DNA of 64,000 nt from Cristatella mucedo (lineage: Eukaryota > Bryozoa > Phylactolaemata > Cristatellidae). The translations under genes were made by a program, and so were the position numbers. The notes under the pieces are model-generated. The model was given only the letters and a program-made list of their open reading frames with translations. It searched no databases and was not told the DNA's origin. Location: the NCBI GenBank assembly GCA_009760855.2, contig WPIO01000048.1:393001-457000 (forward strand), read 5' to 3'. Positions 8,700-20,714 of the stretch are shown here, one piece after another; within the stretch, counting starts at the first letter, position 1, and every line of letters starts with the position of its first letter.

Positions 8700-9630
8700 T
8701 GCCGCTTGATCGCATTTTAACCAGCTAGCTTCCCAGTAGCTGCCTGCAAGCTTTGAGCATGAACCGTCGCAGGAGCGAAGCGATGGATCACGATGGGTCG
8801 GCTCTTTATAAGTCTATAGGACTTGAACCTACGACCTGGGTTATTACGTGCGAAAAAGTTACCCACGGGCTAAGAGGTGACGAGCTTTAAAGGATATGTC
8901 CCGATAATCCTTTCTTCCTGATTACTAGTAAGGAACAGGCATAGAACCATGCACAGGGAAGCACGCAAAGTACATAGGAGCACAAAAAGGCAAATTCGCT
9001 AGCAGAACGCTCTCCAGTCTAGGGGCTGCAACTGCAACCTCACGCAAGCAATAATAAAAAAAGTTAGCAATAAGTCGTGAGTGTTGCACCGAAAGAAACC
9101 TAACCCTCTATCCTGGAAGTGCAAAAGTAGCAATAACCATGCTTAAATTACACGAGCGCCATCATGCTGAGACAATCATGTAAAAGCACACGGTGATCAT
9201 GTTTCGACCAGATTGCAGAAGTGTGCAAGAAAGCACTCAGGGAGACCATTTAGTTGGACGTTTGGCTAGTAAAATATGGTGAACCATGCACAGGTGAGCT
9301 TGCAAAGCACACAGGAACAAAAACACAGGTTCACTTGTGTGCAGGAAAGTTCAATCGGAGTGTATGCGTCTTTAGCTCGGACTTTAGTGATGCAAAAGAA
9401 ATGCAGGCTCCGAAGAGAGATTCCTACTTAGGAGGATGTGAAGTGAAGACCCCATTCCTAGAAAATTTAAATTTAGTGCGAAGGATGGCTACACGACAGG
9501 AATCCAATGAGCTTGTTGAGACAGCACATTGAAGGGGAAATCCAATGAGCTTGTTGAGACAGCACATGGAAGGACGAAGGAGGTGAGATAAGTAGGCTGC
9601 AGCAAACAAAGTAACCTGTAAGCTATTGAA
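8700..9630. other. Gene-free stretch; degenerate LINE-A-like sequence
   Basis: Parts of 8930-9360 look like a very old antisense LINE-A 3' UTR (AAAGCACACAGGAACAAAAAC and similar). A 28-bp unit, AATCCAATGAGCTTGTTGAG followed by ACAGCACA, occurs twice at about 9499 and 9539. I see no gene. Confidence 0.4.
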
Positions 9631-9632
9631 AG

Positions 9633-9662
9633 AGAGAGGGGAGATGGAGAGAGGGGGAGAGG

Positions 9663-9709
<47 letters not shown>

Positions 9710-9735
9710 CGTGATAGAGAAAGGGAGAGAGAGTG
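9633..9735 (+). repeat. (GA)n microsatellite
   Basis: About 100 bp of GA/GAGG repeats, interrupted near the ends. Confidence 0.95.
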
Positions 9736-9739
9736 AATC

Positions 9740-11865
9740 GTGCAGTTCATTTTCTGCACGGAGCTCAGACGGAACGGGGTGCGAAGAGACGGCTACGCAG
9801 TAGGCGACACAGACCCTGAGATAAGCTGCTGAGCTTAGCAAGTAAGGGTTTACTTGATTGTATTGCCTATCGCTAGACTCAATACCGGAGGTGTAATGCA
9901 TATTTGGCACCAGCACTTTGTACAGTCGCCCCTCATATACAGAATATCGCATTTAGGAATACTCTACTTATAAGAATAGCATTTCTGCGCCCCAGATTTT
10001 AAGCGAAATTAGTATCACCTGCCTACGGAATACTCCGCATATAGGAATGCTTATTTGCCGGCCTGAGCGTCTACTTATAAGCGGATTCGCCGGTAATAGC
10101 ACACTCGCGTTAACTATACACGTGATAATTAACTTACGCGCGTCCAATCACGGCGACGTTATACTTACGTATCCTTACAATGGTGTAGCGTCTACAGACA
10201 CGACCTTTACGCGCTGGTTCAACCAACCATCACAGTATGGCCGTTGCTGCGGTGGCTGTAAATTCGCTCGGGCAATAAGGAGATTTTCAAATGTTGCCAG
10301 GCATACTAAAGTTATGCATGGCATATAAAAATATTTTGACAACTCAAAAACCAAGACAAATGCTGACGGCATGTATACGTTTAGTGCGACGTCATCCCAC
10401 CGCGATTCATTATTACCTCCCTTGGCTTAGCAAGCATTGAGACCGCCGGCTTCTGCGTTGTCTCTCTTGTCCTGCACCCCATTCTGCCGGGCTTGAGTTT
10501 GCAAAGGTCAGCTACTGGTGGCTGAACATCTATCCCGCCTAAGCCGCTTGTCGATATCACTACTCCGTGGTCACACCCTGCGAAGTTCAAATCAGGATAG
10601 TGCTTCCCAGGTCACCAGGTGCTTCAGCATTAATCAACGGTTAGTCAAGAGAAGTTTTTGCCGAGTATTTTTAGACCTCGAACGCTTGGGCCGACGATAA
10701 TACTTGGGCCACTAGGTGGAGGCATTGCGGTCACGGAATTGCTTCGAAAGCGAATTTTAAACGAGATGAGCAGATACTTTGACAGTTTCGCTCGCTCTGC
10801 GGTCACTTTTGGTTGATTAGCATGGGTATTATTATTGCCGCTGCGGCGTTGATTGCCCAGCAGTGCAGTGTGTCTGAAAAAGGGGCGAGACTCGTACTTC
10901 ACAACGAGCTCCGTACCGTAAAATATACCAGACGATGTATAACCAATTGTAACGTCTCGCTGTCGCAGCCATCCTACATTACCTTTAGAAATAGACAACG
11001 ACGATACGAGATGATAAAACTTTCAGCATAAAGCAACTTTTCAACATAAGAGACTCGAGAGTGCCGAGCGTGATGCAAAAAGCCGATGGCGAAGAGTATA
11101 CGAGTACATTGAAAAAACTCGCCGCCATTCTTTGGACGACCACCGGAAGTATGATTTCACATTCGGTCGGTCTGGGTGGCCGAGTCGATCTCACACAGCA
11201 GCCAGAGTACGCGCCAGTTCTTCGAAGCTCGTATTATGCTCTGGCACTCACTTTGTGCTGGCACTCACCATGCGCTTTACAGGTGGCTCTCCGGTGGGCG
11301 AGCAATCACAAAGATGGAGGGCCCGGGTAACAGGGGACAGCCGGGTGGGGTGGCCGCATCGAATTTAGCTGCAGCCATGTGCTGACCTCCGACCTCTGTG
11401 TGGCTAGCGCTGTCCTGCGACACCAGCGTCGCCCAGCCTAGTGCTTCCCGATCAGGCGCTGCCAAGCAGCGTGCATCGTCGACACCCAAAGCTCAGCTCT
11501 TATTAACGTGCGCACCCGGGCGTGCCGAGCTTGTAGCCAACGGAAGCAAACGTCATAGCTGGGGGCGTTTGTCAAGTATAGTACATACATAGCCATTCGG
11601 CGGCCAGCTGGAACCAGCGAGGCGTTCCGCTCCTTCCGGAAGACAACGATGACGATGGGCTCAGCTGGGCGATTAGCAGCCAATTGCAGCTGCTTCCGGT
11701 TCTACTCAAAATCTGCTGTGACTTTGGGACTTTATGAGTATGGCGTGCGCCTCCGGGCTCGTGCCCTACCCTCATCCTCGTCATCCGAAATGACGACGAT
11801 GCTTTCTTCGATGCTCTCGATCTGCCCACCGGAGAGGCTCTGGGCCGACACGTGCCCGACGCCGC
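9740..11865. other. Gene-free stretch; possible DNA-transposon end at 9923 and a dispersed repeat at 10225-10400
   Basis: A TA followed by CAGTCGCCCCTC at 9921 looks like the left end of a pogo/Tigger-like element, with several ATAGGAATA-like subrepeats to about 10090. The segment 10225-10400 recurs at 36920-37110. I found no matching right end and no convincing ORF. Confidence 0.4.
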
Positions 11866-12018
<153 letters not shown>

Positions 12019-12306
12019 CTCTCGTCGGCATCGTCGGTGACGTCTGGATGACTGCTCCCAAAGCCGTCGACAGTATCGCGTCTAGATGCCATTAACCTGA
12101 ATGCAACGTCCGACAGTCTCGTCTTCAGGCGCTGCACGAGGCCGCCTTCGTTCTTTATGTGCTCTAACCGACGACCCAAACCGACAGGTGCCCTCAGCCG
12201 CGCCTGCCGCCCCCACATACTTCGGCAGCAAAGTCTGTGGATCTTAGCTCACAGAACGCTTACGTTAGTCAATCTTGGACAGTGACAGACTCTACAAATA
12301 CTCCAG

Positions 12307-12307
<1 letters not shown>

Positions 12308-12354
<47 letters not shown>
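12308..12354 (+). repeat. (GA)n microsatellite
   Basis: About 47 bp of GA with one AAAG interruption. Confidence 0.9.
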
Positions 12355-12454
12355 CCTGGTTAAAACTGAACTGGCCACTCGTGAGCCCGTCAGCGCCCTC
12401 GAATGTGTGAGCCATCTCACGGCTAAGCAGCTCGGGGAACATCAGCTAACGAGC

Positions 12455-12607
12455 GATGCAAGCAGCGGTTCAGGTGAGGTGCTCGCTCTTCGCCACCGAG
12501 GTCATGGGTTCGAATCCTCCAGTTGGGGGACTCTTTACAGCCAACTGCAAGCAGTAGTGATAGCCAATAAGGCTCTTCAGCCACTATACAAATGAGGCTG
12601 TTAAATC
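12455..12607 (+). mobile_element. SINE-B copy (tRNA-derived)
   Basis: Contains an A-box-like GGTTCAGGTGAGGTGCTCG, a clear B box (GGTTCGAATCC), and the family tail ending GAGGCTGTTAAATCAGC. The body matches the antisense copies at 32845 and 49388. Confidence 0.8.
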
Positions 12608-13215
12608 AGCAAACATTTATTTTAATTTTTAGCAGTACAGTTGGTGATGGAGATAGCCGTACAGGTAGCCAGCAGTGCTATCGGCTAGCGGCAATTCCAT
12701 TGTCGTGCCCAGCCTGAGCATCGATGCAAGACAGAGGTCGATAGTTTTTGCACACCTTTGTCATAACCTGCGTAACTCAATTTACTGTAATCAGTTTATT
12801 ACAACGTTGACCGCAGCTTCCAACCTCTCCTCGATCTTCGTTCGCCCGTCGCAAGGTCAAGGCCGGATTTCGTTTCGTGCTCACCCAGCGTAGGTGCTGG
12901 AAGTTTGCTAGGCCACGGAGGCGGATGACTCTAAGACCAGATATCAGAGCACAAGTAATGTAATAAAGCAAAAATTCAGTGTTTGTGTGCAGAACCAGCG
13001 CTCGAGCTCGCCAATTCGATAGGCGGCTGCCCATCCAGCGACGAGCAGCTAACTCGCTAATCAACAGAAACGACAAACAAGCGCGCTCAAGCAATACATC
13101 AGCAACGCCAGGTGCATGGCAGTATGGAAGCCTAAGCTGCCAGCTCTCTGGTATCGGCTGATGTCTAAGTAGGAATGCCGCTAGCAGTGACTGGGGGGGG
13201 CGGGGCGGGGGCTGA
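12608..13215. other. Gene-free stretch, nothing recognised
   Basis: No splice-compatible exon or known repeat was seen, only short open frames without motif content and a G-run near 13190. Confidence 0.4.
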
Positions 13216-13223
13216 AGCTAGAG

Positions 13224-13561
13224 CAGAGGTCGGCAAACTCCTGCCTTTAGCCCAGCTATTACTCCAGCCCGGCCCAACCCCCTTAATTATTTATTGTTGG
13301 ATTATTTGCCTAATTGAGTAGTCGCGCTTTTGATCCGCTTCATGACTGCTGGTTGCAGCTCAAGCTGTGGCCCGTTTTTATTTTTAGAACAGACGTCAGG
13401 CCTGGGAGGAATGATACGCGTCTTCCCCAACAATTACCGAGGGCGTCTGTGCGCCTGTTGCGACCCGTTCGTTTGCTCGTCTGGCCGCGCCCACTCCAGC
13501 CTAGTGAGCCCGTTGGACTTCCTGAAATAAACTAGTAGTCAGACAGGTTTGCCGACCCCTG
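13224..13561. mobile_element. hAT-like MITE, 338 bp, with 8-bp target duplication
   Basis: Ends are inverted repeats CAGAGGTCGGCAAAC and GTTTGCCGACCCCTG, the CAG-rich type seen in Charlie-like hAT elements. Flanking 8-mers AGCTAGAG (13216-13223) and CGCTAGAG (13562-13569) match at 7 of 8 positions, as expected for hAT. No transposase is inside, so it is non-autonomous. Confidence 0.8.
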
Positions 13562-13569
13562 CGCTAGAG

Positions 13570-14017
13570 CGTGAGGGCGACCGGAAACGAGTAAGCAAAG
13601 TCGAACTTCCGATAGCAGCACTTCTCAGCACGGAAAATGGTCCGCCTTCTTCATCGATGATCGTTGACAGAATGCCTGCCTTTGAAAAAACAGTGTAACC
13701 AGGTCACCGGCTTTCGCTTTTGCAACACGAGTATTGAAAAGCTTGTCCTGTACTGAGAGCACTTGCCAAGCAGGCCGCGACCCCAGGACGTCACGGAGCG
13801 GTCGGTGTGGACCCATCGTCCGATTCGTCAGTTATAGTCACATGCTGGCGTTTATCCCCCCTCCACCCGCCCGTCTACAAGGAGCCAGCTAGCTAGCTCG
13901 CTTTGAGGAATAGCACTACGTGGTACCCTGCTAGCTACACGGGACCGAGCTAGCGCTATAGGTGACCTAGTTAGGACAGCACCTTCTAGTTCGACAAGGC
14001 ATGTTGTCTGTTAGCAC
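13570..14017. other. Gene-free stretch, nothing recognised
   Basis: A CTAGCTAG-rich patch at 13880-13955 is the only visible structure. Confidence 0.4.
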
Positions 14018-14019
14018 TA

Positions 14020-16120
14020 CAGCAGCCTCCCGCTTAAGTAAGCACCCGTTTAAGTACGCTTTCCCGATTAAGCACGTAGGCATATTTTCCCCTAAAATTC
14101 CGGGTTCAAGATTTGCTCTTAGACAAACATGCCGTGAAGCGTCATTTGGTGCAGGTTTTGAAGTTTCTAGCGTTTGGCTTTGAGGGAGATCACCCGGATC
14201 TTGCTCTGAAATGATTCAAACGAGTTCTTAAGATCGGTGAATGCATCACCAGCTTCAATTTGAACTTCAGAACAAAGCAGCTGATCCTTGACGTCGAGAA
14301 CCTGCTTATAAAGGGATTCGAACCCCTGAAATACAACTCCACTTTCTCAACCGGCATTACTCCTGAAATAAATCTCCGCTTTCTCAACCGGCATTGAGAT
14401 CTTGAGGATTAGCGTCATCCTCCATCACACTTTCAACAATCTTAATCAACTTCAAAAGCTCGTCAACATCTTCCAATACCACAGCGACATATTCTTTGTT
14501 GTTCTCGTCATTAATGTGAAAGAATTCTTCCAGTTCTGATGAAGTGATAGATAAATTCAATGTTTTGGAAGCCTTCGCTACTTGGGTGCCCACATCTTCA
14601 AAAGTGCTATCAGCCTCCGGCTCTGATTCTGAAGTCATTACTTCGGTCTTGACGAAAGCATTTTTGATCAAGCTTGACGAAACAGAATCCCAGGCTTCTT
14701 TCACATTACTTGCAGCGTCGAGCAGGTGTACTGGTAAAAGACACCTGCAGCACCTCGTATCAATCTTCGCCCCTGATCTTTCTTTCGACTTTTCGTCTCC
14801 TCGTCAAGTTCGTAAAAGTCAAGAACATTCTTGAAATAAAAATAGTTGTATCGATTTTTAGGAGCTACGAGTATTCTCATGTCACAAGGCTGTTTCCAGC
14901 TTGTACAATTCGGGGAAAAAAACAATTCAAATACTGTTGCGTTCGAAGGCTTCAAAATGTCCCGGATCGTTGTCCATCAGCAACAAAACGCGACGTCCTG
15001 TTCGGTTTTTCACTGCTGGAAAAAATACCTCATGGAACCACTTCCACAAGGTTCCTACATCCACCCAAGCTTTTGATTGATTGAAATAAGGAACTGGCCA
15101 ATGTCCGTTCTTAATACAAGCTCCATTCTTGGGTTTCCGATCAAAGCGCAAGGAATTTTGTGAGCTCCGGTTTCGTTGGCGAAAACAATCTGAGAAACTC
15201 GATCTTTTGCCTGCTTTTTGCCTCCAGTGGTTGAAATATTCTCGCCTGGCATAAGAAGACTATATCTTGGAAGCAATCAAAAAAACAAACCGGTCTCGTC
15301 CATGTTTAGACATTTTCAGGGTCATATGGGACGATAATCATGTAAAGATTTTCTAAAGCAGCTAACAACGCCAGATCATTCTTGTTGACTTCTACTCCCT
15401 CTCCGTGAAGGAGAATCTTCTGAAATCCACGCCGAACTCTGAATCAACTTAACCATTGCCAAGATGCCTTAAAATCTTATTCTGGAATTGAGAGGCTGGA
15501 CGCAATGCTTTTCGCTTTGGCTATGGCGAGGGATGGTGGTACAGGAAGGCTGGCACGACGCGTGCTGTCAATGCAGACAAAAAGCATGTCCTCAAGCTCC
15601 CTAATTCGTCCAACTGACGCTCGAAAAACTCTTCTCCGTAGCCTCTTCAGTCATCAGGGCAGATCGTTCTTGGATCGCTTCACTGTTCTCCCAAATATTT
15701 CGGACAGCGCCTTCACTAACGTCGTACTCCCGCTCTATGGCCCTCTTACTGGGAGCAGACGCTTTGCTTCGAGATGACTTCGCATCGTTGAGACTCATTG
15801 AGGCGCTTGCCGTTTGGTTTCTTTGATATCGTAGCAAAATCGAAGCTGCAAGGAACGGGTCAGGTCTAAGGAACGAAACAGGTAAATCAAAGGACAAACA
15901 GAAAGCAGAACAGATAAACGCGAGGCAAATCAATTAAAAATAACACACAGATTTTAAATGAATCCGTCAGATCAAGCGTGCGTGTCACAATGCACACCGA
16001 GCTGCCCGGTACAGGTAAGCGCTCCGTAAAGTGCGTGGCATGCCAAAAAGTACGCACCTACTGGCTAAGTACGCACAAACTTCACAGGTTCAAGCTGTGT
16101 ACTTAAACGGGAGACTACCG
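14020..16120 (-). mobile_element. pogo/Tigger-like DNA transposon, 2.1 kb, complete ends
   Basis: The left end CAGCAGCCTCCCGCTTAAGTA and the reverse complement of the right end, CGGTAGTCTCCCGTTTAAGTA, are terminal inverted repeats. Both are flanked by TA (14018-14019 and 16121-16122), the target duplication of the Tc1/mariner-pogo group. The transposase lies on the minus strand in several frames. Such elements move by cut and paste through a DDE/D transposase; this copy is decayed. Confidence 0.85.
14384..15933 (-). pseudogene. pogo/Tigger-like transposase, frameshifted
   Basis: Read from the right: an N-terminal DNA-binding region with an EREYDVSEGAVRNIWEN helix-turn-helix segment; MDETGLF at about 15285-15303 with the first catalytic Asp; GGKKQAKDRVSQIVFANETG; KIPCALIG; LLLMDNDPGH with the second Asp (about 14995); FFSPNCTSWKQPCDM, the usual block holding the third acidic residue; then AWDSVSSSLIKNAF and an acidic C-terminal part. 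These are pogo/CENP-B-type landmarks in order. At least three frame changes and several stops break it. Confidence 0.82.
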
Positions 16121-16204
16121 TACAAGGTCCCCAGCTAGGCCTACAATGTTTCCCTTAACCCTGTACCCAGGTGGTGCTAGCATTAGGCGAAACCCAGCTC
16201 TTAA

Positions 16205-16312
16205 AAATAAATATATAAATATAATTCATTTATATAGCGCCCCAAGAGAACTTAATCTCTATTCAGGCGCTTCACATATGCCTCGGGGCTCGAGCCCACA
16301 ATTGAGATGTAA
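16205..16312 (-). repeat. SINE-A 3' part, antisense
   Basis: Contains GCGCCCCAAGAGAACTTAAT and GGGGCTCGAGCCC, the SINE-A tail stem and B-box region, truncated after the B box and abutting LINE-A sequence. Confidence 0.65.
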
Positions 16313-17000
16313 TATCCCTGTCTAAGCAAGCCCGAATTTTGGCTATGCTATGTAGCTGAAAGTAGGCAGACGTGACTGTGGAGATGATGTGGTCGTCTAA
16401 TGAAAGGTCACTTTGGAACAGGCAGCTAGATTTTGTGCAGATTCAATAGGAGATATGCTGGCGGAGCCGATTTTGAGTGCCAGGTTTTCCAGTTTTGGAA
16501 TCGCAGTTGGTTGCCTATAACTAGTGAGTTGGTTTTTCCTTCATTTAATTTAAGAAATTTAGCTGCCATCCATGTGCGAATGTCGTCAATACATGCAGCA
16601 AGGGTGTCTAGAGAACTTGACGTATTTGAGGTCCGAGAGGGATCAAAGCAAAGGCGCAGCTGAGTGTCATCTGCATAGAAGCGAAAGCCCAGATTTGTGT
16701 GTTTGGCGACGATCACATCGGCACAGGGAGAGTATTAACTGTAAAAAGAAGCTGACCTTGACCGAGCACCGAGCCTTGAGGAGCCGAGTACTTGAGTGGC
16801 TCCTCGGATGATCTTTGTTCGTTCGCATCAATACTCTGGAGTCAATCACTGATATATGACCTGAACCATTAAAGTTCAGTGCCACTGATGCCCAGGCGAG
16901 ACTTAGGACGCTCAAGATGGACTCGGCGATCAGTAGCATCAAAAGCTGCCGAAAGATCAAGCAGAACGACCAGACTGGCTTCGCAAGTGGTGAGCGTCGT
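16313..17000 (-). mobile_element. LINE-A reverse transcriptase fragment, antisense
   Basis: The minus strand encodes NLGFRFYADDTQLRLCFDPS, containing the FxxDD active-site block of an L2/CR1-like reverse transcriptase, then DIRTWMAAKFLKLNEGKTN. Upstream blocks toward 17000 resemble the RT fingers. It is broken by frameshifts. Confidence 0.75.
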
Positions 17001-18135
17001 TGGGTTGCCGACGCACGTAAAGCCGCCGTTTCAGTTCAAAAAGGGCACGAACGTGCTTTTGCCACTCCATACAACTTTATCCCAGTCGTCAGCGAAGTCT
17101 AGTGGATTCGATCCTTAGCCAACTGTAAACGACTTGGCATGTTCTTCGCCGACAGGAGAGGTTTCCTCTCTGCAGCTCGAGAATGCAGGCCAGCCCCATC
17201 TAATCGCCTTCTGGCATTGTCACCGCCAACTTGCTTGCTAGACGATGCATGCAGACTTTCAACGTTAGCTTTCGCCGAAGCACGGCGATCCTTTAATGCC
17301 TGAGACTTTATGATTGTGTTTACTGCCTAGCGGTGGCAAGGGGCGACCGTGTAGCATTCTGGGGGCTCCCCCGTTCTACTCTATCTTCTGCACGCGAATT
17401 ACGAAACCGAATTCTCTTCGGAATCGACAAAGTAGCAGAAATTTGACCGTACGAATGTCCAGCCCCATATGTAGTACCACAGCAGACGACCAAGCTCACT
17501 CAGCCAGGAGTCTTTAATAAATGAAACCGCAGTAAGCCTGGTCGTAGACCATGGATAAGGGTGCTCGTGCTTCACGACCAGGGGCGCTGGAGGGTGCCTG
17601 CAGGAGGCAATCCTTGCTAGCTCACTGCAATTGGGGCGATGGCCTCTTCTGTCGCTGTACAACTGAAGCTGTTTGATCAGCTAGCCTTCTATTCTTGCAA
17701 TGTCATCTACAATTTCTCAGCAGAATTTAGCATCTTCTGCATCGATGTATAGGTCTTGCTGCTGCGACGCAATGACCACATTACTTCGACGAACATTACT
17801 CTCACTTTACTTTACTAACGTCACTCAAACGAGCCCACCAGACCGGTGAGCAGCTAGGAGCTAGCAGTTGGGGCAGGAGAATTTTGTGCATCGTTCTCGC
17901 TGGCAGCGGCCTCAATTTCTCGACACTGCCTGCGTCGATGGAGGGCAGGTCGCTCAGAGGAGTCGATCGGCTGCAGCTTTCGCGAGACTCCACAGCCGCG
18001 AGCGTCGGCATCCTCCAGGCCTGCTCGAGGTCGCCGCTCCTGTGCGGATGGTGACGGTACGCAGAACCCTGCACTGCGCAGACGGAGGGTGCCGCTGAAC
18101 CGGTGCTCCGATTGCTAGCTTGCGAGTCACGTGTG
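17000..18135. other. Gene-free stretch, nothing recognised
   Basis: Only short open frames without motifs or good splice sites. Confidence 0.4.
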
Positions 18136-18136
18136 G

Positions 18137-18452
18137 CAGATAGATAGACAGAGACAGAGCGACGGAGAGAGACAGAGATAGAGATAGACAGAGGGACAGA
18201 GAGACATAGAGACAGAGAGAGGGAGAGAGAGGGACAGAGTTACAGAGAGACAGAGAGACATAGAGGCAGAGAGAGGGACAGAGAGGGACAGAGAGGGACA
18301 GAGAGGAACAGAGAGGGACAGAGAGGGACAGAGTGACAGAGAGACATAGAGACATAGAGACAGAGAGAGGGAGAGAGAGGGAGAGAGAGAGATAGAGAGA
18401 GAAAGAGAGAGAGTGAGCGGCAGAGAGAAAGAGAGTGAGAGAGAGCAGGAGA
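18137..18452 (+). repeat. Compound GA/GACA minisatellite
   Basis: About 315 bp built from GAGA, GACAGA and GAGGGACA units, including a run of about 10-bp units near 18270-18330. Open frames of Ser/Leu or Cys-Leu-Ser pattern here are repeat artefacts. Confidence 0.95.
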
Positions 18453-18454
18453 GT

Positions 18455-20710
18455 TGAAGACCTTTTACCGCATGCATGATACCAAACGGATGAAGACGCG
18501 GCTCAACGACTCAGCGGAAGCGAGCAGCCCGCGTTCGGCCTCTTGCTACGTACGCTTTCACTGGTTCAACTCCTGCAAAACACAATTTTCTATTGCTCGT
18601 TGCAAGCGGCAGACGATATTCGCGAAGGCTCTTTTGCCGCAGCATGAATGAGGCAGTTGAATCAGCTGACCTTTATATTTGTACTGTTTGTTAACCGAAT
18701 TTGAGTATTTCCGGAAGTTAAGTAAGATACAACCTGCTAGTGGTGTCTTCCGTTCAGCGAGCGAATCGAAGACGCAGCTCTGTTCCGTTTGCAGCTCATC
18801 ACTAGCAAAATCTGCGTCGACGTCTTGCGCTAGTTTGCGAGCAAGCCTAGAATGATCTCTCTTATAAGTTCGGGCGTCCATGGTGCCGCCGCCTACAGGA
18901 CAAATTGTCGGTTCCAAGGCCTCCCCCCCCCCCCAGTACACTCCTGTACAAAGTGCCGGTGGGCGAGGGTTGCAATTACGCGAGCCAGCTAATAGACTGG
19001 GGGACGCCCGCCCTCCGCACGGACCCGTAGCGGACGCTCGGCCCTCCGCTAACTAAATCATTTAGCTCAAATATGGATGCAGAGGAAGTAAAGGACGCTT
19101 TTCTTCTGCGACTGGTTATACAGCCACGAGCACGAGTTGGGAGGGGGCACCGGCGGCCTGGGGGAGGGGCCGCACTGAGCTTCGGTGGAGCGCTGCGGTT
19201 TTCGTGGGCGCACGGGGCTGCAGGCGGGTAAGCACGCCGCCCGCTAAACCGCTCAAGCAGCGGCCAGCGGTGGCCTAGGGGCAGACAGGTCTCAGTTGCC
19301 ATGGCGAGACGCAGCTATCCGGATGTGCGTGTCTGCGGACTTCGCCGTCGCGCCGATCGCTAAATGGCACCAGCCCCAGCTGAGCATCGTACAAAATGAA
19401 ATGCTCTCGCAGCTGTAGCGGACAGCTGCAAGCGGTAGCCAGCAGCGCGGAAGGGGGAAAACATTTTCGGAAGCAAGTGGTAGACTTTACAAGCCGTGCA
19501 GTCAGAGCTAGGACGCGGCTGGTCACGCTTGACGACTCAGCGACCGACCCTTCGCGTAGGCGGCGGCTTAGCGTCGCCAGCTTATGCTACCCAGTCTGTG
19601 CGCCGGCTCAGTCGGGAAGCAGCTAATTGCCGGTTGAATTTAAATTTAGCCTTCGAAAATAGCCGCTCGGCGCCCCAGTTGGAGCACGGAGCCACCGGGG
19701 TTATCTGGTGACTCGTTGTCGCGGTCCGCAATACGGGCCCCACGTGAGAGCTCGGCGGCGTCTGAGGCGGCGGGAGGGAAGGCATTGGCGGCAGCAGCTG
19801 CAATCTGACTGCCGCGTAGAGAGGCAGCAGCTTCAGCTGTCGTTTCGCAAGCACTCACCCAGCGTTTACTGCCAGAGGCTTGTGAGGCTTTTCGGAAACA
19901 GATGTTTGGCTAGCTCCACGTGGCTTTTTCACAGCGGAGGGCCGCGCGGCGTCGAAAGCCGCCGAGGCGTCGATAGGAACGCCGGCCGCGGAGAGCGCGG
20001 CAAAGACGCGGCGCGAAAATGCTGCGCGCGCGGCTCCGTCGAAGTGAAGGCTGAGATACGCGCTGCGAGTGCAAATCCTGCTCCTCGCGACGGACTGCGA
20101 CCGTTTCCTAGAGCCGCTATACTGCTCCGTGCAATTACGAACGCCGCGCTGGACTGCTGAAGGTGGAAATTGGTTTAGCAAATAAAAACCAGCTGCTCCT
20201 CGCAGCGCTTGCCACCGAATGCCATTTGTAACCAATTGACGCGCTTCCTTCATAAGTTGCATTTATCTGCGCGAAAACGCAAAGTGGCTCGAAAGAGATT
20301 CGGCTCTCTAAAAGTCGTGTAAAAATATCATTGTTGTTATCATGTTATAACTTCGCTGCTTTCACTATCTCAGTCCAGTGTTTTGGCGATGAAGCATTAG
20401 TGACACCGGTGCCTAGCGAGAGAGAGAGAGAGAGAAAGAGAACAGGCTAGCGACGCTATCTCGGACTCACGCCGTTCAGTTGCAAACCATGGTGCGACGC
20501 GTCGTTGTTATGGAAACCACCGGATCGTTGTGCTACGTCGTTGGCCACAGGCTCTTGGGCGCTGAATTCGTCGCAGCCTCGCTCAGTGCTAAATCTGATG
20601 CAGCTAACGCTAACTTCAGAAAGATCAACGTTGTGGGAGAGAAGGATCGTGATGACATTCAGCTACAGCCGCGATTTCAGCAGCAGCAGCCGATTGTTTG
20701 ATTGGATCAT
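18455..20710. other. Gene-free stretch; GC-rich 18940-20160
   Basis: The GC-rich block has overlapping open frames on both strands, but none shows a recognisable motif or convincing splice pattern. It could hold a CpG-rich promoter. I cannot support a gene. Confidence 0.35.
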
Positions 20711-20714
20711 AGGA

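Noticed and set aside
19582-20262. Minus-strand 90-135 codon ORFs in the GC-rich block
   Set aside because: Frames on both strands are similarly open because of base composition, and none contains a recognisable domain.
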